From Symbiodinium natans (lineage: Eukaryota > Sar > Dinophyceae > Suessiales > Symbiodiniaceae): a stretch of DNA of 64,000 nucleotides. The notes under the pieces are model-generated. The model searched no databases and was not told the DNA's origin. It saw only the letters and a program-made list of their open reading frames with translations. A program made the translations under genes and the position numbers. The stretch spans positions 60,030 through 124,029 of the forward strand of contig CAJNDS010000501.1 of NCBI GenBank assembly GCA_905221605.1, written 5' to 3'. Positions 55,382-64,000 of this stretch are shown here, in pieces (position 1 is the first letter of the stretch; the number at the start of each line of letters is the position of its first letter).

Positions 55382-56414
55382 CTTTGCGCTCGCGCTGCTG
55401 GGAGCGTGCTCGTACGGCCTGGCCACTAATCGTACTTCTGTATTTACAACGGGTGCGCCCGGCAGCGGGTACCGGGTAACAAGGAGAAGGACACACATAA
55501 GCTCCCTTTTGATGTGCACGATTTGTACCGGGGCTACTTGTAGCCACGACACATGGTGCGATTGTGCCAAGGCTTAGCTTTCCCTACTCGCAGCTCATGA
55601 ACCGTCTAAAGGATGTTGAGTTGCTCTTAGGTGGCTCTTGAGGCTCTTGACGGATGTCTGCGAGGGGCCAACTGACAGGGGAGGGAGAGAGGAGGTCAGA
55701 GTACGTGAGTGCGCCCGCACCCACACGCCCTGAGTCCCTCATTCTTTGCGATAGGATTGTCGCATCAGCCTTCGGTCACGATTGTCCAGTGGATGCTTTG
55801 CGTTGTATCCTCTTTGATGCGTGCACTGTGTGCTTGAGTCTGTGGTTAATCATTGAACCGCGGGAAGGTTTCTCGGAGCCCACACAGGTGACCTTCAATC
55901 AACTTTGGGATGTTGCTACAATCGCCTCTCTCACGTCGCCCCTGGATGCGAGAATTATATTGTTTCCCTTCCTTTACTGCGTGTGACAGCGAAAGTAGCT
56001 GCGGTCTGACGCTGGGGCTGCATCATAGGTGCTTGGGCGTAGGCGCTTTATGACCTCCGCGTCAGTCTTCCCAGTACCCAGCGCGTAGTTAGTATCACGC
56101 GAGTGATTGCACCCACCTCTCGCTCAGGCTTCATGTAACGAGCTGATGGACCTTGGGGTTGCGCAAATGCGGAACAATGCCATGCTCTTCCCCTCCCCAA
56201 GCCACACTAGGATCCAGGCCACTGGGCATGTCGAGGAGGATGTTTGAATTTCTTTCTGCCACGTGAGGGCGCCTGCACTCACACGGTGGCACTGAGGGAG
56301 CTTTTTGTTCTATTGACTCCACTTCCTGCAAAGGCATGCACTGCCACGTTTGTTTGATGAGCAATGAGCCCTTACCGACGTGATCCCTGCTCTTAGCAGT
56401 GTGCAAGTGGCTCA

Positions 56415-57545
56415 GTGATCTACATCAAGCATGCACTTGATGTCATGATTGGCGACCACAGACAGCCCGCTGGAGGATCGCGACCCAATTACCACGTCGT
56501 CACGGAGTTGTTGGAGCAAAAGATTTGTGGCCTCAATGCGGTCCCTGCCGACCTCCACACGCCAGCCACCTTGCCTGCGGCCCTTTTGCGGCAAACGGCC
56601 CAAAGTTCCGGCCCGTGGAAAAAGGGACAAGGCGAGATGCCCTCTTGGGGCAAGCCCCACCGTCTGGAGCGTCTGAGGTATTGTTCTCAGCGGTCTCGAT
56701 GCTGGAATCGATTCTCTGTGAAGGCCATTGTCGGACCGGCTGTCAACCTCTCGCTCTGTTCATCCATGCGCCTTCCTCCTGAGATTGCTGCCATTCTATA
56801 CGCATGTCGGTACTCGGAGGCGTGCCGCTTCGAGCTGATAGGCAGGGTCCCTCGGCTACGTATGCCACCAGGTCCCACGATGCAGCACCTGCTCGGGCGG
56901 CCACTGCGTAGCCTTGCAGGCAGGTGGATGGAAACGTGTCGATGGGTACGGGTGCAAGATCAGGATGAGACCCAAACCAAAATAGGCAGAAGCTACGACC
57001 TCAGCATGGTCCTGGCGGACATTGTGCTCACTTTTGGGCACCAGGTCTATCCTGACTCCCCTATCGGGATGGTCTCTCAGTATGCCAGGATTGTTACCCA
57101 AATGAAGTTTATGCTGCAGTTGAGTCTCCCCGCAGACCCACTGGGCGATGACGATATGAGCCTACTTGAAGCCTGCCAAACCGCGGAAGACTTCCCGCTG
57201 ACTGGCGCGCCCAACACTTGGAGCCTTGTGACGTTTCGGACCTTCCTCATGAATCGCATAGGGTCCCTTAAACGCTTCTTCGGCGCTATCACCACGGCCT
57301 GCTCCACTGGCCCCACATTTGGGATATGTGTCTTTGTGACATGTCGGGCTTCTGGATTCCTGTTTAGTAGCGAGGCAGGGTTTGCCCGAGCCACCTCCTC
57401 CTTCACGAGAGGGCTTGGGGCTTTGGTTTTCGTGGCACCGCACTACTCTGATGGTATAGGTCCTCCCAAAGCCAGATCGCCTCCATCGACAGGAGTCGTC
57501 ACACCAGTTTCCACAGCGGTGGAACAAGCGCATCCCCAGTCGTGA
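56415..57545 (+). CDS. 376-codon ORF of unknown function in the insertion
   Basis: It starts MIYIKHALDVMIGDHRQP and stays open for 376 codons. The middle (ETQTKIGRSYDLSMVLAD.., GMVSQYARIVTQMKFMLQL) has good protein character. The last ~35 codons overlap, antisense, the minus-strand fragment of the 1033-codon family, so the true C-terminus may be earlier. No domain recognised; it could be a gene of the inserted element. Confidence 0.45.
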   Translation: MIYIKHALDVMIGDHRQPAGGSRPNYHVVTELLEQKICGLNAVPADLHTPATLPAALLRQTAQSSGPWKKGQGEMPSWGKPHRLERLRYCSQRSRCWNRFSVKAIVGPAVNLSLCSSMRLPPEIAAILYACRYSEACRFELIGRVPRLRMPPGPTMQHLLGRPLRSLAGRWMETCRWVRVQDQDETQTKIGRSYDLSMVLADIVLTFGHQVYPDSPIGMVSQYARIVTQMKFMLQLSLPADPLGDDDMSLLEACQTAEDFPLTGAPNTWSLVTFRTFLMNRIGSLKRFFGAITTACSTGPTFGICVFVTCRASGFLFSSEAGFARATSSFTRGLGALVFVAPHYSDGIGPPKARSPPSTGVVTPVSTAVEQAHPQS

Positions 57546-57880
57546 TGTGTCCCGCACCCCTTGTAGCACTCTCAAACAACCACCGCGGACCCTCAGTTGG
57601 CCGCGGTCCTGACGATTTGCCCGGGACAGGAGATTGCTTTGGTGTTGGTGCAACCACTTCTAAGATTACCCCCGCATCGAGGCTGGTACTACCCGCGGGC
57701 ACAGAGCTGTTTCCCGGAGAGTCCACATCAATCGCAGTGTCAGAATCAAACTTGCCCGTTCGAACGGGCAAGGCAAAGGCCTTGGGGGGCTTGCTGGATC
57801 CCGGCCTTGTGCTCAAAAGCCGGGTCCGTGTGCCGAGCAGGTCCGCGTTTGGGCGGCATCCTAATTTTTATCTCCAACCA
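57480..57880 (-). pseudogene. N-terminal fragment of the 1033-codon ORF family
   Basis: The minus strand carries RMPPKRG, DPAFEHKAG, then LPVRTGK and AIDVDSPGNSSVPAGS, matching residues ~126-260 of the intact ORF with a frame shift. Same strand as the intact ORF, opposite to fragments A and B. Limits approximate. Confidence 0.8.
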
Positions 57881-58222
57881 GGAAGCCATCCTGAATGTCG
57901 TACTACGTCCAAAAGGGGCAGTCGGACGCCTGCTCCATTGAGCCCTGGCAGCATAGAAAAGGCAAGAAGCTAAGAGCAGGCCTGTAGCTGCCTGTCACTC
58001 AACTCCGAAAATTAAAACACATGGAATGGTCATTCTTTCCACGCAGGCACAAAACTGCCAATTCAAGGACGCCGACGCTGCTGAGTGGCGTGTTAGCTGC
58101 CCTGCCTGACTCTCCGCTGCCCGGCCAAGAGAACGCCCGGACTTCTGCGCTGTGGCATGCGGAGTGTCTACGCCTGTCCCATGACTCGTTTGAGCAACGA
58201 GCACGATCCAAGGACTCGAGCC

Positions 58223-59054
58223 CAGCTTTCCGGCCATGATGTGCCCGGATTATTGGCTGGGTGCGCTCCTGCTCGCATTTGAGTTCCACCAAAAAGGCCT
58301 CTGGAGCGCACTGCCGGACTGTCCATTGTTGTGGGCTTTCCCGAATCCGACCACAGGATTACTGACCTGGTCAATGTGCCAGCGGCTATGGTGGCTTTCC
58401 TTGCCGGCCGCGCTTATCGGCTGCCCACATGCCCTACACAACCAAGTATGCGGTGGACCCGAGTAGCGGACTCCCTCAGGTCAGTGGGCAGGTGTCCCAG
58501 GAGGCCTTGCAGGCATGGGCGGAGGCCGCCAAACACACGGATATGGAGGCAGCCAGGCTTGCACAGCAGCCCAGCCTGAATGCGTTTCTTGGAATTGCGC
58601 TGCAGGGCTCACAAACGCTTGGACAGCTCCAATACCGAGTTTAAGCCGGAGTTGCCCCCTGCCCATTTTCTTAAGGCCATCAGGCTCGCTTTAGCAGCCT
58701 CGGTGGCCAATCAGAACATTGAGCACTTTTGGTCCGTCTTTAACCTGGAATGGCCCGACAAGACTGAAAACGCGGGTGAACGAGGTTCGAACCTTGCCGG
58801 ATGTGTACAGTGTCTCTCTCCGACACGGAACCTGTGTCTTCCGCATCGATGGAGGACCTGGCAGAGGAAGCGAACGAACCAGAGGCGCAGGTGCACGATT
58901 GGCGTTTCTCTGAACTGCGAAACTGCTGATCTTGCGGCCTTGCGAGAAGTTGATGTTTGCTGCTCCTTTTCGGCTGCCGGTCATTGACGATGAGCATTGG
59001 AAAGGGCTTAGCACAACACCGACTAAGCATGACCCCAACGTTCCCGGAATGCAT
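58223..59054 (+). pseudogene. Fragment B of a broken copy of the 1033-codon ORF
   Basis: The plus strand continues fragment A: SFPAM, CPDYWLGALLLAFEFHQKG, then TKYAVDPSSGLPQVSGQVSQ, LPPAHFLKAIRLALAASVAN, NQNIEHFWSVFNLEWPD and TTPTKHDPNVPGMH. At least three frame shifts separate these segments. The match ends at 59054, where the 2-kb tandem array begins, so the array truncated this copy. Confidence 0.85.
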
Positions 59055-59443
59055 ACTGTGGAGGTCACTTCGGCTTCCTACCTTTTGGAGTTGATTTCTT
59101 GCCCTCTTTTTGTGTCTCCAAATCCACACACCTTTTACCACCCGCACAACCAGCAGAACCCAGCCGACATACACGCAAATGCATACCACCCACTCAAGCC
59201 ACTTTGCACCACATAATGACACACACCACACTCCATGACACACACGACTCGGCCAAAACGCCGAAACCACAACACACCACACCCATTCACAATGAAAAAA
59301 AAAACGAGGTAAACACACACAGACACCACTGCAAGGTCACTGTTTTTTTATTTGGTGTACTTCTGAGACTCCATGCCTTACCACCCTTTGCCCACACACT
59401 GACACTTTCCTGCACACTCCAACCCACTTTGCAACCACAAATG

Positions 59444-59474
<31 letters not shown>

Positions 59475-62400
59475 CCACAACACTCTGCACATGTACACTC
59501 AGAAAAACAGCCGAAACCACAACATGTGATGTCTTTAAGTTCCAATTGCAATGTTTTATCTGTTTGTCTTTTTTTTGGTTCAGGACGGTTTCTCGAAACC
59601 CTCTCTTTCCAAAGGCTTGCAACTCAACCGAGAGATCATCCCGACAAAAAACAGAGAAAACATTGAACAAAAGCAAAAGAACAATTCTGTTCACACGGGC
59701 GAAGGCAATTTGAACTGAAAAAAAAACAAAAAGTGTTGCTGTGTCTGAATCTGCTGCTAAATCTGAAGAAAATTGTCTAAGTTTCACGACTCTGGCTATT
59801 TTCCAGTTTTTTATCGATTTATCCAAAGTTCAGAAAGAAAAACCCATGTTTTTGCAGTTCCTGCTAACATTGAAAAAAACAATCACACTGACCTCTCATC
59901 ATGGCCAGAACGACTTGTAAGAGTCGCCCAGCCTCGATTTCCATTCCATTCGACTTTTTTTGACAAAGCTTCAACTGCGTTCTCTTGTCTTTGCTTGTCC
60001 CAAAATGGCCAAACAGACATCAAGGCACACTGAAATTTTGACAGAAGATCGAGCAGAAGAAACTCTGCTTTTCTTTCAGGCTGGGTGCCCTCAATTCTTT
60101 GTCTTTCGTTTTGGTTGCGTGTTGCAATTCTTCCCTGGATTCAGCACCATTCAACGAATTTTCAAAATTTCTGAAGTCTCCAAAAATGTGAAAAAACCCT
60201 CAAAATCAACACTTGATCAGTTAAATTTGTTGAATTTACTCTGGTGTTTCGCTCGCTTCGCTCGCACTTATTCACATTCTGGAAATACACTTTGCAATTT
60301 TCAAGCGGTTTGGCTTGGGCGTCGCGCGCAACCTTGACAAATCAACACCACGGTTAAACTCGTCTCGTCCTGCAGTTGATTTCTGTCCAAACGGCACTGT
60401 CAGAGGCTTTTAAAAACACTTGTTTCAAAGCATTGAACTTTTCCAAGCTGCAGTTTCCACCGATGTTGACTCTGCACCCTTCTTTTCTCTCTTCTGCCTT
60501 CAGGCCTTGCACCAAAACCTGGAGAATCTGAAACCCAAGATGAGGGGCAGCAAAATTGATCGAAAAGGTAGGGAAGCTCCAGTGACCTCCACAGTTAGAG
60601 AAAGTTCCGGTTCCAAACAAGTTCACACTTTGCCGCCTTGCTGCCTGCTGTTCTAATTTTGGGGGAAGACTGACACAAGACTTAGACTGGAACCGACTGA
60701 GAGGCTTATTTGTTTTACTCGCAACGAGGAGCTGTGAAAGCCAGATCTGGCTTCCCGTGTGTGAAAAAAACGCCGCAACTGGGCCCAAAAATGGCTCCCA
60801 AACTTGGGGTCCAATTTGAGGCTCCAACCTGGGTGGCCTTGTGTGTTCACACAGGAAATCCAAAATCTAAGGCCCGTTTTCGGTGCCCAGAATTGAGCTG
60901 CTTTTGGAACCCATTTGGGGTCAATAATATTAAAATCAACTCACAGACAAACAAGATTTTTTCTATTCGATACTGTTTGCATCAACACTTAAGAAAACAA
61001 AAAACGCCGTGCGTGTTCTTGGCTTGCTAAACTTGTCTTTAGCTGGCATTCAAGACAAAGCAGTCTTGCATTGTTCGCCTGCGATCTTTCTCGCACTGTG
61101 GAGGTCACTTCGGCTTCCTACCTTTTGGAGTTGATTTCTTGCCCTCTTTTTGTGTCTCCAAATCCACACACCTTTGACCACCCGTACAACCAGCAGAACC
61201 CAGCCGACATACACGCAAATGCATACCACCCACTCAAGCCACTTTGCACCACATAATGACACACACCACACTCCATGACACACACGACTCGGCCAAAACG
61301 CCGAAACCACAACACACCACACCCATTCACAATGAAAAAAAAAACGAGGTAAACACATACAGACACCACTGCAAGGTCACTGTTTTTTTATTTGGTGTAC
61401 TTCTGAGACTCCATGCCTTACCACCCTTTGCCCACACACTGACACTTTCCTGCACACTCCAACCCACTTTGCAACCACAAATGCTTACACACACACACAC
61501 ATCCACAACACTCTGCACATGTACACTCAGAAAAACAGCCGAAACCACAACATGTGATGTCTTTAAGTTCCAATTGCAATGTTTTATCTGTTTGTCTTTT
61601 TTTTGGTTCAGGACGGTTTCTCGAAACCCTCTCTTTCCAAAGGCTTGCAACTCAACCGAGAGATCATCCCGACAAAAAACAGAGAAAACATTGAACAAAA
61701 GCAAAAGAACAATTCTGTTCACACGGGCGAAGGCAATTTGAACTGAAAAAAAAAAACAAAAAGTGTTGCTGTGTCTGAATCTGCTGCTAAATCTGAAGAA
61801 AATTGTCTAAGTTTCACGACTCTGGCTTTTTCCAGTTTTTTATCGATTTATCCAAAGTTCAGAAAGAAAAACCCATGTTTTTGCAGTTCCTGCTAACATT
61901 GAAAAAAACAATCACACTGACCTCTCATCATGGCCAGAACGACTTGTAAGAGTCGCCCAGTCTCGATTTCCATTCCATTCGACTTTTTTTGACAAAGCTT
62001 CAACTGCGTTCTCTTGTCTTTGCTTGTCCCAAAATGGCCAAACAGACATCAAGGCACACTGAAATTTTGACAGAAGATCGAGCAGAAGAAACTCTGCTTT
62101 TCTTTCAGGCTGGGTGCCCTCAATTCTTTGTCTTTCGTTTTGGTTGCGTGTTGCAATTCTTCCCTGGATTCAGCACCATTCAACGAATTTTCAAAATTTC
62201 TGAAGTCTCCAAAAATGTGAAAAAACCCTCAAAATCAACACTTGATCAGTTAAATTTGTTGAATTTACTCTGGTGTTTCGCTCGCTTCGCTCGCACTTAT
62301 TCACATTCTGGAAATACACTTTGCAATTTTCAAGCGGTTTGGCTTGGGCGTCGCGCGCAACCTTAACGAATCAACACCACGGTTGAACTCGTCTCGTCCT

Positions 62401-64000
62401 GCAGTTGATTTCTGTCCAAACGGCACTGTCAGAGGCTTTTAAAAACACTTGTTTCAAAGCATTGAACTTTTCCAAGCTGCAGTTTCCACCGATGTTGACT
62501 CTGCACCCTTCTTTTCTCCTCTTCTGCCTTCAGGCCTTGCACCAAAACCTGGAGAATCTGAAACCCAAGATGAGGGGCAGCAAAATTGATCGAAAAGGTA
62601 GGGAAGCTCCAGTGACCTCCACAGTTAGAGAGAGTTCCGGTTCCAAACAAGTTCACACTTTGCCGCCTTGCTGCCTGCTGTTCTAATTTTGGGGGAAGAC
62701 TGACACAAGACTTAGACTGGAACCGACTGAGAGGCTTATTTGTTTTACTCGCAACGAAAAGCTGTGAAAGCCAGATCTGGCTTCCCGTGTGTGAAAAAAA
62801 CGCCGCAACTGGGCCCAAAAATGGCTCCCAAACTTGGGTTCCAATTTGAGGCTCCAACCTGGGTGGCCTTGTGTGTTCACACAGGAAATCCAAAATCTAA
62901 GGCCCGTTTTCGGTGCCCAGAATTGAGCTGCTTTTGGAACCCATTTGGGGTCAATAATATTAAAATCAACTCACAGACAAACAAGATTTTTTCTATTCGA
63001 TACTGTTTGCATCAACACTTAAGAAAACAAAAAACGCCGTGCGTGTTCTTGGCTTGCTAAACTTGTCTTTAGCTGGCATTCAAGACAAAGCAGTCTTGCA
63101 TTGTTCGCCTGCGATCTTTCTCGCACTGTGGAGGTCACTTCGGCTTCCTACCTTTTGGAGTTGATTTCTTGCCCTCTTTTTGTGTCTCCAAATCCACACA
63201 CCTTTGACCACCCGTACAACCAGCAGAACCCAGCCGACATACACGCAAATGCATACCACCCACTCAAGCCACTTTGCACCACATAATGACACACACCACA
63301 CTCCATGACACACACGACTCGGCCAAAACGCCGAAACCACAACACACCACACCCATTCACAATGAAAAAAAAACGAGGTAAACACACACAGACACCACTG
63401 CAAGGTCACTGTTTTTTTATTTGGTGTACTTCTGAGACTCCATGCCTTACCACCCTTTGCCCACACACTGACACTTTCCTGCACACTCCAACCCACTTTG
63501 CAACCACAAATGCTTACACACACACACACATCCACAACACTCTGCACATGTACACTCAGAAAAACAGCCGAAACCACAACATGTGATGTCTTTAAGTTCC
63601 AATTGCAATGTTTTATCTGTTTGTCTTTTTTTTGGTTCAGGACGGTTTCTCGAAACCCTCTCTTTCCAAAGGCTTGCAACTCAACCGAGAGATCATCCCG
63701 ACAAAAAACAGAGAAAACATTGAACAAAAGCAAAAGAACAATTCTGTTCACACGGGCGAAGGCAATTTGAACAAAAAGTGTTGCTGTGTCTGAATCTGCT
63801 GCTAAATCTGAAGAAAATTGTCTAAGTTTCACGACTCTGGCTTTTTTCCAGTTTTTTATCGATTTATCCAAAGTTCAGAAAGAAAAACCCATGTTTTTGC
63901 AGTTCCTGCTAATTAAAAAAAACAATCACACTGACCTCTCATCATGACCAGAACGACTTGTAAGAGTCGCCCTCGACTTTTTTTGACAAAGCTTCAACTG
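59055..64000. repeat. Tandem array of a ~2.03-kb unit, two full copies plus a partial
   Basis: Units start with actgtggaggtcacttcggc at 59055, 61095 and 63125: 2040 and 2030 bp, with the third cut by the window edge at 876 bp. Copies are nearly identical; the main difference is the CA microsatellite (about 27 nt at 59447, about 14 nt in the others) and A-run lengths. Each unit has a CTCGCTTCGCTCGC hairpin. Open frames (for example 63080-63871 minus and 59960-60337 plus) recur in each unit but are low-complexity. I find no rRNA, snRNA or leader-RNA gene in the unit. Confidence 0.95.

Larger units (their letters stand above)
55382..58222. mobile_element. ~2.84-kb insertion splitting the plus-strand copy
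   Basis: The two halves of the broken copy (55290-55381 and 58223-59054) are adjacent in the intact ORF (..VINA | SFPAM..), so the sequence between them is inserted. The right boundary (agctttccgg) and left boundary (gcatctttg) share a few bases, possibly a short target duplication. The insert holds a 376-codon ORF and an N-terminal fragment of the same ORF family on the minus strand. No element type assigned. Confidence 0.65.

Noticed and set aside
58770-58800. tRNA T-arm-like word (ggttcgaacc)
   Set aside because: No acceptor, D or anticodon arms can be folded around it, and it lies in a decayed ORF fragment.
59055-61094. 2-kb tandem unit as an rDNA, 5S or spliced-leader RNA gene array
   Set aside because: No conserved rRNA, snRNA or leader-RNA sequence (leader followed by a GT donor) was found in the unit.
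63080-63871. 263-codon minus-strand frame in the 2-kb tandem unit
   Set aside because: Low-complexity V/C/W-rich composition over CA/TG-rich DNA; the frame is broken in the two other copies by A-run length differences, so it is not maintained.

Overview
The window is nuclear DNA from a dinoflagellate. The decisive mark is a complete 22-nt dinoflagellate spliced leader (minus strand, 43129 down to 43108), followed directly by a 15-nt truncated leader. This is the known signature of a trans-spliced mRNA that was reverse transcribed, put back into the genome and trans-spliced again. Many small candidate exons, LINE-type retroelements, many repeat families and mid-range GC broken by AT-rich satellite fit the same picture. 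No species is claimed.

Layout. (1) 1-9200 and 12.4-26 kb: sparse, intron-like sequence. Short minus-strand blocks read as protein, several with splice sites that agree in phase. They look like pieces of one or more large multi-exon genes; a few resemble LamG/concanavalin A-like beta-sandwich sequence. Nothing there is identified with certainty. (2) 9.5-12.4 kb: an AT-rich island made of a 29-bp array, a 16-bp CCCTAAAT array and a ~220-bp satellite with an ~880-bp higher-order period. (3) 26.2-27.05 kb: a long trinucleotide/hexanucleotide array and poly-C tracts. (4) 27.6-44.7 kb: one plus-strand LINE with ORF1-like pieces, APE-type endonuclease, reverse transcriptase, CCHC finger, RNase H and an extra C-terminal domain. 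(5) 34684-43451, inside the RNase H of that LINE: two tandem elements sharing both ends, one of 0.8 kb and one of 8.0 kb. The long one carries, on the minus strand, an ORF with a zinc finger and a degenerate protein-kinase-like domain, plus the leader/relict leader. Removing both elements restores the RNase H frame exactly. (6) 45.7-47.6 kb: TTCGAAG-rich arrays around another repeat family. (7) 49.6-55.1 kb: a 1033-codon minus-strand ORF of unknown function with a long repeat-bearing 3' side. (8) 55.3-59.05 kb: a broken plus-strand copy of the same ORF family, split by a ~2.8-kb insertion that holds a third fragment and a 376-codon ORF. (9) 59055-64000: a tandem array of a ~2.03-kb unit that truncates that copy.

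From 26 kb onward most of what can be read is mobile DNA nested in mobile DNA. The order of events can be partly read: LINE insertion, then the short/long element pair inside it; separately, the 1033-codon family was duplicated in inverted orientation, split, and then bounded by the 2-kb array. The positions of small exons and element ends are by-eye estimates unless a splice site or junction is stated.
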